Shown here piece after piece: positions 8,451 through 17,807 of a DNA stretch of 64,000 nt. The DNA is from Nostoc sp. PCC 7107 (GTDB taxonomy: Bacteria; Cyanobacteriota; Cyanobacteriia; Cyanobacteriales; Nostocaceae), in the NCBI RefSeq assembly GCF_000316625.1, contig NC_019676.1, positions 62,001 through 126,000 on the forward strand, read 5' to 3'. Below the pieces are notes generated by a model, which saw nothing but the letters and a program-made list of their open reading frames with translations, searched no databases and was not told the DNA's origin. Position numbers and translations under genes: made by a program. Positions within the stretch are counted from its first letter, which is position 1, and every line of letters begins with the position of its first letter.

Positions 8451-9277
8451 AACTAGGACAGAACTTAAACATGAGTTACGGAATCAAGAGCCATAGAGAT
8501 GCAGAAGTTACAGATAGATGTTTTTCGTAACTCCTAAATAGGGTAAAACCCTGATAAACTAGGCTTTCCGCCTCTTACTAGTCAGTATATACCTCATACT
8601 AACGATAATTATTTACATTCACCTACTTGCGTGTAAAGATTGCACTCTTGGCAATAATCTTGTAAACCTAATTGATAATTGCTATAAATACTGGAAAAAA
8701 TAAAAACTAAGACTAATTAGTTGGTGAATAGGCAAAGGCGTGTTATCCTCATAGCCCAAGCATGGTTATCGAACTTAGGAGCATATCTGAAGTGACTTTC
8801 CTTAAAAATTCATGAATATTCTCTGGAGATAAATTAGAAGTTATAAAATTGCCCAAAGGACAAAGAAAAATTCAAGTTTTAACTGAAAAATTTAAGTTAC
8901 CGTTTAATTCCTTATCTGACTATTTATCCGAGACAATAAAAAATCGGAAAATTCGGAAAAATTAATTAGTTAATTAATTTTATGTTTCATGATGTATGAT
9001 TTGCTAATTAAGTTCTCTGATCATGAAAAGCTTCCGCATAAAGGAGGTAATTACTGATTTATACTAATCAGCTTTTCCGTAAAAATACATGAAATTTCTG
9101 TATCTGTATTTAGTTAGAAATAAAATCAGCAAATGCCATACTTTTTTCTAGCTAGACCCTACGTCTTTCTACTCTTGCTAAATTGAGGCATCTTGTCTCA
9201 ATATGATTTAGCAATATTTTGCCAAAGTAAAGTTATTAAGTAATCTACAATCAACTAATCTTAATTGGATAGTATCT
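8451..9277. other. Long spacer before the SpoIIE phosphatase gene
   Basis: This 0.8-kb stretch has no recognisable complete gene. It contains a long-range inverted pair GAGTTACG (8473-8480)/CGTAACTC (8526-8533), a possible coding remnant at 8816-8965 (listed separately), and a strong AAGGAGG sequence at 9041-9047 that is not followed by a start codon at usable distance. A tRNA or known riboswitch was looked for and not seen. Confidence 0.4.
8816..8965 (+). pseudogene. Possible short coding remnant
   Basis: A frame without a normal start codon runs from after a stop at 8813 to TAA 8963-8965 and reads like protein: ...GDKLEVIKLPKGQRKIQVL..., then LPFNSLSDYLSETIKNRKI. There is no ATG; the only initiation-like codon is an internal TTG. 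Its composition looks more coding than the other frames of this spacer. It may be the 3' remainder of a lost gene or chance. I do not recognise a family. Confidence 0.25.
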
Positions 9278-10669
9278 GTGCCTGTGTCTCAAGTGCCTTT
9301 TCAACCTACTGATGGTAATAATAGTGCCGCGACCGATGTCACACCAGTCGTGGCACTGAAAGAACTTGTCGCCAGGTTGCACCGAGAACAAAATAAAATT
9401 CAAGATTTGCTGAGTTCTTTAGGATTTGCCCTCAGAAGCTTCAATAATTTGAATCAGTTTTTGGAACTGATTCCTTTAATGGCCACCAGAGTGACAGATG
9501 CCGATGGTAGTGCCTTATTTCTCTACAAACCTAACGGTCAAGTTAGATTAGAGCAACTACACTGGCAGGATAGTCGCCAGCGCAAAAATATCCGCAAAGC
9601 CTTAGAAACAGCCAGCAGTCAAATTACATTGCTGCCCAATAGTACCCCTCTAGCCAGTTCCACGGGTATCTTAGATGATCAGATGCACCGCTATTTGGGG
9701 CCAGATGTCCAAATATTTGGCACGGCAATTTTAGTTAAGCATACAGAACGAGGCTGGCTCTACGTCTTAAGCCGTGACCCAGAGTATAGTTGGACAGAAA
9801 CCAGACAAAAGCTAGTACGGCTGGTTGCAGACCAAACAGCCGTAGCGATCGAAAATGATGAACTAGCGGTAGAACTGAGAAAAAAAGAACGCCTAGACCA
9901 AGAATTAGAAATTGGGGCAGAAATTCAACGAAGACTCTTACCTCGTCAATGCCCAAATATTCCTGGTGTATCCCTAGCAGCACGTTGTAAACCTGCTAAT
10001 CGAGTGGGTGGCGATTATTACGACTTTATTCCGACCAATCATAATCAGTTGCAATTAATTAGCAGAGTCTCTCCCGAAACTAGCCGTTGGGGTTTTGTGA
10101 TTGGAGATGTGATGGGGAAAGGTGTCCCCGCAGGCTTAATTATGACAATGATGCGGGGGATGCTGAGAGGCGAGGTGTTGCATGGCAATTCCCCATCAGG
10201 GATTTTGCAAAATTTGAATCGAGTCATGTATGCGGATTTGGAAAATTCCCACCGCTTTGTGACGCTATTTTATTCTGAGTACAATCCGACCTCTCGGATT
10301 TTGTCTTACAGTAACGCTGCACACAATCCTCCCTTGTGGTGGCACGCAGCGACAAAAACAGTTAGCCGTTTAGATACTCTAGGGATGCTGATTGGTTTGG
10401 ATGCGAACAGCCAATATGAAGACGACCAGGCTCAATTAGAACCTGGAGATACAGTAATTTATTATACAGATGGCTTGACTGATGCGGCGGCCGCTAGTGG
10501 CGATCGCTTTGATGAAGAAAATTTTGTAGCAGCTTTTAGCGCCGCTTGTCGCTATTGCAACGGGCCAGAAGAAATTGTAGAGTACTTATTTGACCAAGTT
10601 CAGCAATTCATCGGTGCTGATAGGCAAAATACTGATGATATGACACTTGTGGTTTTGCAGATTGTTTAG
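9278..10669 (+). CDS. GAF-SpoIIE/PP2C serine/threonine phosphatase (RsbU-like)
   Basis: A 463-residue signalling phosphatase. A GAF domain covers about residues 40-195, a charged linker helix (KKERLDQELEIGAEIQRRLL, typical of RsbU-like proteins) leads into a PP2C-type SpoIIE domain from about 230 to the end. Metal-binding motifs are visible: GGDYYDF, GDVMGKGVPAGLIM, NAAHNPP and YYTDGLTDA, so the enzyme should be active. It probably dephosphorylates an anti-sigma-factor antagonist or a similar phosphoprotein; no partner is encoded next to it. The start is GTG 9278; a second GTG at 9284 is possible. The GAF domain lacks the bilin-binding cysteine motifs seen in the two GAF proteins at 31.8-38 kb. 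Confidence 0.9.
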   Translation: MPVSQVPFQPTDGNNSAATDVTPVVALKELVARLHREQNKIQDLLSSLGFALRSFNNLNQFLELIPLMATRVTDADGSALFLYKPNGQVRLEQLHWQDSRQRKNIRKALETASSQITLLPNSTPLASSTGILDDQMHRYLGPDVQIFGTAILVKHTERGWLYVLSRDPEYSWTETRQKLVRLVADQTAVAIENDELAVELRKKERLDQELEIGAEIQRRLLPRQCPNIPGVSLAARCKPANRVGGDYYDFIPTNHNQLQLISRVSPETSRWGFVIGDVMGKGVPAGLIMTMMRGMLRGEVLHGNSPSGILQNLNRVMYADLENSHRFVTLFYSEYNPTSRILSYSNAAHNPPLWWHAATKTVSRLDTLGMLIGLDANSQYEDDQAQLEPGDTVIYYTDGLTDAAAASGDRFDEENFVAAFSAACRYCNGPEEIVEYLFDQVQQFIGADRQNTDDMTLVVLQIV

Positions 10670-11026
10670 TAAACAGTCATTGGTCATTTGTTATTAGTCC
10701 TTTGTGAAAAATTCACTGCTGATTTTATAGCCCAACACGGTTCAGTTAAAGCTAAGACTCTTTGTTAAAACCAAATTTCTTTAACGTAGACACGAAGCAG
10801 CTTCCCGCAGGGTACCACCAAGTACGCCAAAAACGCAGAGAGAAGAAAGAAATGCTTAACTGAAATGTATTGAGGTAAAACCAGTGCAATAATTTGATAT
10901 TTGTCAGCATATGTAACTGAATCTCCCCTTGTGATGCCTTATCCGCTGCGCCCCAGTTGGTGGGACAATAAAAACGATACATAATGCTTAACTTTTGTTG
11001 CTTCCAACCCAAAGGAATTTTTAACA
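10670..11026. other. Repeat-bearing spacer before the psbP-like gene
   Basis: No gene is seen. The spacer carries a dispersed repeat at 10782-10846 (listed separately) and ends with an AAGGA ribosome site about 11 nt before the PsbP-like start. Confidence 0.5.
10782..10846. repeat. Dispersed ACGCAGAG-type repeat with nested element
   Basis: Contains GCTTCCCGCAGGGTA (10800-10814), found again exactly at 52556-52570, and an ACGCAGAGAG tail. It belongs to a family of fragments also seen near 18571, 45214, 50298, 52524 and 61735 in this window. These look like non-coding dispersed repeats of Nostocales. Confidence 0.65.
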
Positions 11027-11575
11027 ATGTGGAAACGAATTGCAATTATTTTTTTATTAATTTTGAGCTTCAGCTTGAGTGATCCTGATGTAGCTGCTGC
11101 GGCTGGATTTAAAAGCTATGTAGATACTGCTGATGGTTATCAATTTTCATATCCCAACGGCTGGCTACCTGTTAAAGTTGCAAACGGGCCTGATGTAGTT
11201 TTCCATGATTTGATCGAAATATCCGAAAATGTCTCAGTGGTGATTAGTCCTGTTTCCGAAGGTAAAACTTTAAAAGAACTGGGCGCTCCCACAGAAGTTG
11301 GGTATAAGCTGGGCAAAGCCGCCCTTGCACCTTCAGATTCTGGTCGGACAGCTGAATTAGTGGATGCACGAGAAAAAGAAGACGATGAAGGTAAAATCTA
11401 CTACGTATTAGAGTATTTAGTAAAATTACCGAATAATCAAGAACGGCATAACATCGCTAGTGTTGCTGTTAGTCGTGGAAAATTGTTTACTTTCAACGCC
11501 TCAATTCCTGAAAAACGTTGGGCGAAGGTTAAACGGACTATGGAAAATGTTGTAGATTCTTTCACAGTTTATTAA
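11027..11575 (+). CDS. PsbP-family photosystem II protein (CyanoP-like)
   Basis: A 182-residue lumenal protein. A short hydrophobic signal (RIAIIFLLILSFSLS) ends near an AAA processing site, followed by FKSYVDTADGYQFSYPNGW, which is the hallmark opening of PsbP/CyanoP domains. VVFHDLIE, NVSVVISPV and the C-terminal RWAKVKRTMENVVDSF strand also fit. CyanoP is a peripheral protein that assists assembly of photosystem II on the lumenal side. CyanoP is usually a lipoprotein; here no cysteine lipobox is visible in the signal region, so a soluble lumenal form or a PsbP paralogue is possible. The gene stands alone with an AAGGA ribosome site. Confidence 0.88.
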   Translation: MWKRIAIIFLLILSFSLSDPDVAAAAGFKSYVDTADGYQFSYPNGWLPVKVANGPDVVFHDLIEISENVSVVISPVSEGKTLKELGAPTEVGYKLGKAALAPSDSGRTAELVDAREKEDDEGKIYYVLEYLVKLPNNQERHNIASVAVSRGKLFTFNASIPEKRWAKVKRTMENVVDSFTVY

Positions 11576-11722
11576 TTAAAAGGCAGTCCCGAAGACAAAA
11601 ATCACAACTATGAATGAAGTAGAGACTAGATGCTAAAGATGAGTATTTTGACTCAGCACTTTTAAGTCAACAGGTAGAAGGGAAAAGCCAGTGTGTGACA
11701 ATTGACTTTTGACCATTGACTA

Positions 11723-12322
11723 ATGACAATGAACATTCCGCAATTTATACTCGCTTCAGCTTCTCCGGCCCGTCGTCGCTTGCTGCAAACTGTTGGCATT
11801 GAACCAATAGTTAAACCGAGTGATTTTGATGAGTCACAAATTCAACTTAGTGAACCTGCTGAGTTAGTGCAAGTTCTGGCTCAACGTAAAGCAGAAGCCA
11901 TCGCACCCCAGTTTGCATCAGCCTTAATTATGGGTTGTGATTCAGTGTTGGCTATTGATGGTGAGATTTATGGTAAACCAGCAGATGCAGCAGAAGCGAT
12001 CGCTCGTTGGCAATTAATGCAAGGTAATATTGGTGACTTATATACTGGTCATGTATTGATTGACTCATTACAAAACCGGACTTTAGTCAAGTGTCAGATG
12101 ACAAAGGTTTACTTTGCCAAAATGAGCGATCGCGCCATCCAAGCTTATGTAGCCACAGGCGAACCCCTTAAATGCGCTGGTGCTTTCGCCTTAGAAGGTT
12201 TTGGTAGTTTATTTATTGAGCAAATTGTTGGTTGTCACAGCAATGTCATCGGTCTCAGCTTACCTTTGCTCAGGCAGATGTTGGCAGAACTAGGATACGA
12301 AGTCACTGATTTTTGGCAATAG
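11723..12322 (+). CDS. maf: Maf-family nucleoside triphosphate pyrophosphatase
   Basis: A 199-residue Maf/Ham1-like pyrophosphatase that hydrolyses non-canonical or pyrimidine nucleoside triphosphates to monophosphates. The N-terminal phosphate-binding loop [13 protein letters not shown], the middle [16 protein letters not shown] motif and the C-terminal GFGSLF...[12 protein letters not shown] are all present. The start is ATG 11723, with a second in-frame ATG two codons later. The 147-nt spacer upstream contains TTGAC/ATTGACTA-like short repeats. The precise substrate (dTTP/UTP or m7GTP) is not assigned. Confidence 0.92.
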   Translation: MTMNIPQFILASASPARRRLLQTVGIEPIVKPSDFDESQIQLSEPAELVQVLAQRKAEAIAPQFASALIMGCDSVLAIDGEIYGKPADAAEAIARWQLMQGNIGDLYTGHVLIDSLQNRTLVKCQMTKVYFAKMSDRAIQAYVATGEPLKCAGAFALEGFGSLFIEQIVGCHSNVIGLSLPLLRQMLAELGYEVTDFWQ

Positions 12323-12421
12323 TCTTAGTCAAATGACAAACCGAAAAAATTATTAACTGGTCATGTATCGATTTACTTTATAGTAAATAATACATTAATT
12401 AGCTTTTAGCTATATTTAAAA

Positions 12422-12442
12422 CTAAACATTGCCAATGTTTAG
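12422..12442. promoter_or_regulatory. 21-nt palindrome upstream of aqpZ
   Basis: Two perfect 10-nt arms (12422-12431 and 12433-12442) around a central C form a near-perfect palindrome 65 nt before the aqpZ start codon. Size and position suit a dimeric repressor or activator site. No adjacent regulator gene identifies the protein. Confidence 0.4.
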
Positions 12443-12507
12443 CAAGGTTTGTGCATGTTTGCAAGTTGAGAATGCTTAAGTTTTTAACTGAGCAAGGAGT
12501 TTTTTAA

Positions 12508-13281
12508 ATGTCACTTATCAAGCGTAGTTTAGCTGAATTCATAGGCACATTTTGGCTTGTTTTAGGCGGCTGTGGCAGTGCAGTTTTAGCCGCAGCTTAT
12601 ACAGCAGATGGTGCAAAAATTAGTGAAAGTACCTCTTTTCCATTAGGTATTGGATTAGTAGGTGTATCTCTAGCATTTGGGTTAACTGTCCTGACAGGGG
12701 CTTACGCACTCGGTCATATTTCTGGTGGCCATTTTAACCCGGCTGTTTCCTTTGGGCTTTGGGCAGGTAAGCGTTTTCCAGGGTCAGATTTATTAGCTTA
12801 TATTGTCTCTCAAGTACTAGGCTCCATTCTAGCTGGAGGCGTTATATATTTGATTGCTAGTGGCAAAGCTGGATTTACCCTTACTGGCTCTAACCCACTG
12901 GCAACCAATGGCTTTGGTACTCATTCTCCTGGTGGTTACGGTCTGTTTGCTTGCTTCATCACGGAAGTTGTGATGACCTTTATGTTTTTGCTGATTATTC
13001 TAGGTGTCACTGATAGACGTGCGCCAAAAGGATTTGCACCCCTAACAATTGGTTTTGCACTTACCTTAATTCACCTAATCAGCATTCCTGTTACTAATAC
13101 TTCTGTAAATCCGGCTCGCAGTACCGGAGTTGCTATATTTGCTGGTGTAGAACTTTTTTCGCAAGTATGGCTATTTTGGTTAGCACCTATCTTGGGCGCA
13201 ATTTTGGCAGGATGGTTATACCTAGCAGTCTTTAGTGAATCAACTGTGGAAGAACGACAAAATATTGAAGAGCTAGTTTAG
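12508..13281 (+). CDS. aqpZ: Aquaporin Z
   Basis: A 257-residue MIP-family channel with six transmembrane segments and both pore-forming half-helices: GHFNPAVSF after helix 2 and [11 protein letters not shown] after helix 5. Family residues of the water-selective filter (Phe in the AEF region, His in [10 protein letters not shown], Arg after the second NPA) agree with a water channel rather than a glycerol facilitator. The start ATG 12508 follows a good AAGGAG site. A perfect palindrome lies in the upstream region and a strong hairpin terminator follows at 13418, so the gene is probably monocistronic. Confidence 0.95.
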   Translation: MSLIKRSLAEFIGTFWLVLGGCGSAVLAAAYTADGAKISESTSFPLGIGLVGVSLAFGLTVLTGAYALGHISGGHFNPAVSFGLWAGKRFPGSDLLAYIVSQVLGSILAGGVIYLIASGKAGFTLTGSNPLATNGFGTHSPGGYGLFACFITEVVMTFMFLLIILGVTDRRAPKGFAPLTIGFALTLIHLISIPVTNTSVNPARSTGVAIFAGVELFSQVWLFWLAPILGAILAGWLYLAVFSESTVEERQNIEELV

Positions 13282-13417
13282 TTGTGTTTCTTCCTCTAAA
13301 GAATCTGAGTTTAACTGAAAGCATTCCAGGAAGAGATTAGTATTCGGCGTTAAGCTAAAACTTTTGCTTAATTAGCGATCGCTCTCACTCCACCATGAGA
13401 TTAAGTATTAAGACTGT

Positions 13418-13460
13418 CAAGAGGAGCCAGCACTAAAGTGCTGGCTCCTCTTGAATTTTA
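13418..13460. terminator. 17-bp hairpin terminator after aqpZ
   Basis: Arms 13418-13434 and 13437-13453 are exactly complementary (17 bp, GC-rich, tight loop) and are followed by AATTTTA. The rest of the spacer 13282-13646 holds one HIP1 site and no gene. The hairpin separates aqpZ from pcyA. Confidence 0.75.
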
Positions 13461-13646
13461 CCAATCATCATTGAGATTATTGTCAGAAAACAATACTTAT
13501 TACAGCCATTGCTGTTAAAAATTCATAATCGTCTCATAAATTTACATAACTAAGCGTAACAGTTTGCTTTGCTTAATGTTGCGCGATAGAACGAAAGTGA
13601 CGCGACAGGCTGTAGACTGGCTTTAGATAGCATTTCTAACGAGAGT

Positions 13647-14384
13647 ATGTCATTTACTTCTACTCACTCACTCCGCGAACAACAACATCCCCTCATCCAT
13701 CAGTTAGCCGATGGTATTGAGGCAGTTTGGCATAGACATTTACAACTATCGCCTTATCATTTACCCGCGGAGTTGGGATATGTGGAAGGTAGACTGGAAG
13801 GTGAAAAACTGATAATTGAAAACCGCTGCTATCAATCACCACAGTTTCGCAAAATGCACTTGGAACTGGCAAAGGTGGGAAATATGCTGGATATTCTGCA
13901 CTGCGTGATGTTTCCGCGCCCAGAATATGACCTACCGATGTTTGGATGTGATTTAGTTGGCGGCAGAGGACAAATTAGTGCAGCGATCGCTGATCTATCT
14001 CCTGTCCACTTAGACCGCACTTTGCCAGCATCCTATACAAATCAACTTGCAGCACTCCCAGCCCTGGACTTTTCCCAACCCAGAGAATTACCAGAATGGG
14101 GTCATATCTTCTCCGAGTTTTGTATCTTTGTGCGTCCTAGTTCCCCAGAAGAAGAAGCGATCTTTCTGGCACGCGTGCAAGACTTTTTAGAAGTTCATTG
14201 TACCCAAGCGATCGCCGCTAGTCCTGTTTCCCCCGAACAAAGCCAGCAAATTCTCGCCGGACAACAAAACTACTGCACCAAGCAGCAGCAAAACGACAAA
14301 ACCCGCCGCGTCCTCGAAAAAGCCTTTGGTCAAGAATGGGCAGATAATTATATGACCACGGTCTTATTTGACTTGCCAAATTGA
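13647..14384 (+). CDS. pcyA: Phycocyanobilin:ferredoxin oxidoreductase
   Basis: PcyA makes phycocyanobilin from biliverdin IXalpha by two two-electron reductions from ferredoxin, giving the chromophore of phycobiliproteins, phytochromes and cyanobacteriochromes. The 245-residue protein has the family core with [19 protein letters not shown] and [13 protein letters not shown]. The catalytic residues usually numbered E76, H88 and D105 correspond here to E73, H85 and D102, an even shift of three, so the active site is intact. The start ATG 13647 is preceded by GAGAG. In Anabaena 7120, as I remember it, pcyA also lies close to devBCA, which agrees with the genes that follow here. Confidence 0.97.
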   Translation: MSFTSTHSLREQQHPLIHQLADGIEAVWHRHLQLSPYHLPAELGYVEGRLEGEKLIIENRCYQSPQFRKMHLELAKVGNMLDILHCVMFPRPEYDLPMFGCDLVGGRGQISAAIADLSPVHLDRTLPASYTNQLAALPALDFSQPRELPEWGHIFSEFCIFVRPSSPEEEAIFLARVQDFLEVHCTQAIAASPVSPEQSQQILAGQQNYCTKQQQNDKTRRVLEKAFGQEWADNYMTTVLFDLPN

Positions 14385-14462
14385 GTCAATGGTTATTAGT
14401 CATTTGTCAAAAGGCTAAAGGACAAAATTTCACACTTCACACTTTCTTCCCTTCCATCATCT

Positions 14463-14504
14463 GTAGGTTCTGTTACGTTTTCCCTTAACTGATAAATGTA
14501 GAAT
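14463..14504 (+). promoter_or_regulatory. Canonical NtcA-activated promoter of devBCA
   Basis: GTA (14463-14465), 8 nt, TAC (14474-14476), then exactly 22 nt and TAGAAT (14499-14504). This matches the consensus GTAN8TAC-N22-TAN3T of NtcA-dependent class II promoters, which lack a -35 box. It predicts a start near 14511 and a leader of about 455 nt before the DevB start. Known biology agrees: devBCA is induced under nitrogen step-down and depends on NtcA. The remaining spacer to 14966 contains a weak inverted repeat (TAGTAGGGAC near 14884 with GTCTCTACTA) and no gene. Confidence 0.85.
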
Positions 14505-14966
14505 TCAGTTAACGATAGTTTTGATGGAGTCTAACCATTGCCGTAGCGTCTTTGGCGCAAGTATCCAAATGAGTTAGGAGTTAACAAGCCTAATAATTAG
14601 CTGATTACAAGTTTAAGGAAACTGTAATGTTAGGGATGCTCTATTTGAGAAAATTAATTGAAAATTCGTAATTGCTAGTTCATAATTAAGTTTTTGATAA
14701 AGATTGAGTCTCCAACTGAACCGGGGTTGCTTTTCAAAGCGGTTGATTCTCTCTAGTTTTTTAATTACGAATTAGTAATTATCTTGATTCTGGCATCTAT
14801 TGAATAACTAGCTACCAGAAGCATCATGATAAAAAAACTGTGGTGCTAAGTATTCATAAGAATCAAGTTTCTGAGGGTATTTAGTAGGGACAATTTATCA
14901 CGTCTCTACTATGTCTAAGACTTTTTTATATCCATCAACACATTTTTAAATAAACGGGCAATAACC

Positions 14967-16418
14967 ATGTCAAGGGTGACTGAAAAGCCAAGATCAAGGC
15001 AACAAATACTTGATCCAGAACAACCTAAGATTTGGTGGGGCATTGCTGTGGCCTTACCAATAGTAATCGCTGCGGGGTTACTAACTACAGCTAAAGTTGA
15101 GCAATTGAAAAAACTTAGCTTATCTGTACCCGTCAAACCAGTGGCTAACAGCATTAGTGCTGTGGGGCGTTTAGAACCGCGAGGTGAAGTGATCAAGCTT
15201 TCTGCACCTACCGCGGGATTGCAATCTGCATCACGAGTCAAGCAGCTGTTTGTCCGAGAAGGAGAACGGGTGAGAAAAGGACAAGTGATTGCTATTTTAG
15301 ATAATCACGAAACTCAGTTAGCCAGTGTAGAAGAAGCAAAAGCCAAATTACTAGAAGCTCGTGCTAATTTAGCGCAAGTTCGGGCTGGTTCACCCAGAGA
15401 CATTCAAGCGCAACAAGCGGTAATTGCTCGACTACAAGCCCAGTTACGCGGCGAAAAGGATGCTCAACAAACCACTATTACCAGAATTGCAGCGCAGTTG
15501 AGTGCCGAAAAACTGGCTCAACAGGCGACAGTCGAGCGCTTAGAAGCCGAATTGCGAGGTCAAGGTGATACCTTAAGAGCTACTTTGACACGCATACAAG
15601 CCGAACAGCGTAATGCTCAAGTTGATGCTGGACGTTACGATTTTCTGTACGGACAAGGTGCTATATCTCAGCAAGAAAGGGATAGACGACGATTAAGTGC
15701 AGTCACCGCTAAACAACAAGTAGTTGAAAGTCAAGCTACTCTGCGACAAGCAATCGCCACTTTGCGCCAACAAGTTGCAGAAGCTAGAGCTAATCAAGTC
15801 AAGACTTTAACAACATTACAACAGCAGTTGATTGAAGCTAGAGTCACCCGTGATCAAACTATAGCCACCTTAGGAAGACAACTTGACGAAGAACGAGCCA
15901 GACTCAAGAGACTGATAGAAGTTGATCCAACAAATGTGCAGATAGCGCAAGCACAAGTTAGTAATGCGATCGCCACTGTTAGACAAGCTGATGCAGAATT
16001 GAGATTAAGCTACGTCCAAGCACCTACTTCTGGTGAAATTCTTAAAATTTACACCAAGTCAGGCGAAGCTATCAACGTCAACGGTATTGCGGAGATTGGA
16101 CAAACTGAACAAATGATGGTGATTGCGGAAGTTCCTGAAGACAGTATTAGTAGAGTCCGTATTGGTCAAAGTGTTTCTGTCAGCAGTGATAATGGCGCTT
16201 TTGAAGGCGAATTAAAAGGAACAGTGGCGGAAATTGGCAGAAAAGTCGGCAAAAAAGATGTACTCAATACCGATCCAGCGGCTGATATAGATGCCAGAGT
16301 GATAGAAGTTAAAATTGCCCTCTCACCAGAAGATAGCAACAAAGTTTCTGGCTTAACCAACGCTAAAGTTCTTGTTGATATTAACAATCAATCAGGTTCT
16401 AATTCAGAGAAACAATAA
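14967..16418 (+). CDS. devB: DevB-family membrane fusion protein
   Basis: The periplasmic adaptor of a DevBCA/TolC exporter. In Anabaena this machine exports heterocyst glycolipids that form the gas-barrier layer. The 483-residue protein has a cytoplasmic N terminus, one transmembrane helix (about 25-45), a biotinyl-lipoyl-like half motif (GRLEPRGEVIKLSAP), a very long Gln/Ala/Arg-rich coiled-coil hairpin (about 105-330), the second lipoyl half (YVQAPTSGEILKI) and a C-terminal beta domain. Downstream are the permease and ATPase genes in the order B-C-A. The NtcA-type promoter at 14463 supports the true heterocyst operon rather than one of the paralogous sets. Confidence 0.88.
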   Translation: MSRVTEKPRSRQQILDPEQPKIWWGIAVALPIVIAAGLLTTAKVEQLKKLSLSVPVKPVANSISAVGRLEPRGEVIKLSAPTAGLQSASRVKQLFVREGERVRKGQVIAILDNHETQLASVEEAKAKLLEARANLAQVRAGSPRDIQAQQAVIARLQAQLRGEKDAQQTTITRIAAQLSAEKLAQQATVERLEAELRGQGDTLRATLTRIQAEQRNAQVDAGRYDFLYGQGAISQQERDRRRLSAVTAKQQVVESQATLRQAIATLRQQVAEARANQVKTLTTLQQQLIEARVTRDQTIATLGRQLDEERARLKRLIEVDPTNVQIAQAQVSNAIATVRQADAELRLSYVQAPTSGEILKIYTKSGEAINVNGIAEIGQTEQMMVIAEVPEDSISRVRIGQSVSVSSDNGAFEGELKGTVAEIGRKVGKKDVLNTDPAADIDARVIEVKIALSPEDSNKVSGLTNAKVLVDINNQSGSNSEKQ

Positions 16419-16510
16419 GTAAGTTGGGGAGCATAAATAAAATGCCTAAAACCCCTACAAACAACTAATGAGTAATAACCAATCTAATTACTTTCCTATT
16501 TATCTGAAAA

Positions 16511-17665
16511 ATGATTCAAAAAATACCTCTATCTTGGCTACAAATGACGCGAGACAAAACGCGTTTAGCCGTAGCTTTAGCTGGAATTGCTTTTGCTGAT
16601 ATTTTAATGTTTACCCAACTCGGATTCCGAGATGCGCTTTATTACAGCAACGTGCAGTTACACAGTAGTTTAAATGGTGAAATTGTTTTAATTAACCGCC
16701 AATCGAATGCTATTTTGTCAATGAAAAGCTTTTCTCAACGGCGGTTGTATAAAGCTTTAGATTTACCAGCAGTACAATCAGTACATCCTATCTATTTAGA
16801 TTATACTGCTTGGAAAAATCCAGTTACAGGTCGGTCAAGAACTTTACTTGTATTTGGCATTAACCCGGAAGTTAATTTATTTAATTTGGTAGGAGTGCAA
16901 GAAAATCTAGATAAATTGAAGCTGCCAGATGTAGTTTTATTTGACCGTTCTTCTCGACAGGAATATGGGCCAATTGCAGATGATTTTGAAAAAGGTAAAA
17001 ATGTTACAGCAGAGCTAAGAAGACGCAAAATTAAAGTAGTAGGACTATTTACTTTAGGAACATCTTTTGGTGCGGATGGTAACTTAATTACCAGTGATGT
17101 TAACTTTTTACGCATCTTTAACACCCGTCAGCAAGGATTAATTGATATTGGAGTAATTAAAGTAAAACCAGGCGCAAATGTAGAAGCTGTAGCTCAAGAA
17201 TTACGCCAATATTTACCGCAAGATGTGAATGTGTTGACTAAACAAGATTTTATCGATTTTGAACGTCACTATTGGGCAAGTAGCACAGCGATTGGTTTTA
17301 TTTTCAGCTTAGGGACAATTATGGGTTTTATTGTGGGAACTGTAATTGTTTATCAAATTCTTTACACTGAAGTTTCTGATCATTTATCAGAATATGCAAC
17401 TTTAAAAGCCATAGGATATACGCAAAAATATTTATTAATTGTGATTTTACAAGAAGCACTTTTATTAGCTTGTTTAGGATATCTTCCTGGTTTATTTTTT
17501 ACAATTTTGATGTATCAAAAAGCTAAGGAAGCAACCCTTTTACCAATATTTATGACTTTTGGAAGGGCGACTAATGTATTGATATTAACAATAATTATGT
17601 GTTTTATTTCTGGCGCGATCGCAGTACGTAAATTACGTTCCGCTGACCCGGCTGACATCTTTTAA
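16511..17665 (+). CDS. devC: DevC-type ABC exporter permease
   Basis: A 384-residue FtsX/MacB-type permease. One transmembrane helix lies near the N terminus (about 20-40), followed by a large extracytoplasmic domain, and three helices near the C terminus (about 255-285, 310-340, 350-372), the standard DevC topology. SEYATLKAIGYTQKYLL is the cytoplasmic coupling segment and the C-terminal RKLRSADPADIF is typical. It works with DevB and DevA to drive substrate to the outer-membrane TolC-like channel. It starts 92 nt after devB. Confidence 0.9.
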   Translation: MIQKIPLSWLQMTRDKTRLAVALAGIAFADILMFTQLGFRDALYYSNVQLHSSLNGEIVLINRQSNAILSMKSFSQRRLYKALDLPAVQSVHPIYLDYTAWKNPVTGRSRTLLVFGINPEVNLFNLVGVQENLDKLKLPDVVLFDRSSRQEYGPIADDFEKGKNVTAELRRRKIKVVGLFTLGTSFGADGNLITSDVNFLRIFNTRQQGLIDIGVIKVKPGANVEAVAQELRQYLPQDVNVLTKQDFIDFERHYWASSTAIGFIFSLGTIMGFIVGTVIVYQILYTEVSDHLSEYATLKAIGYTQKYLLIVILQEALLLACLGYLPGLFFTILMYQKAKEATLLPIFMTFGRATNVLILTIIMCFISGAIAVRKLRSADPADIF

Positions 17666-17807
17666 CTAATTTTGATCAATACAGTAGCGATTAATCAGCT
17701 TTTATTATCTATATGGTATATATTTAATGCTTCAACTGTCATCGTAATTGGCAGACAGGCTCTAGATTTACGGAAATAAATTACTACCTTCTAACACAGG
17801 ATTTATT

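Noticed and set aside
8451-9277. Possible tRNA or riboswitch in the long ftsY-phosphatase spacer
   Set aside because: No T-loop consensus, cloverleaf or known aptamer core could be found; only isolated short stems occur.
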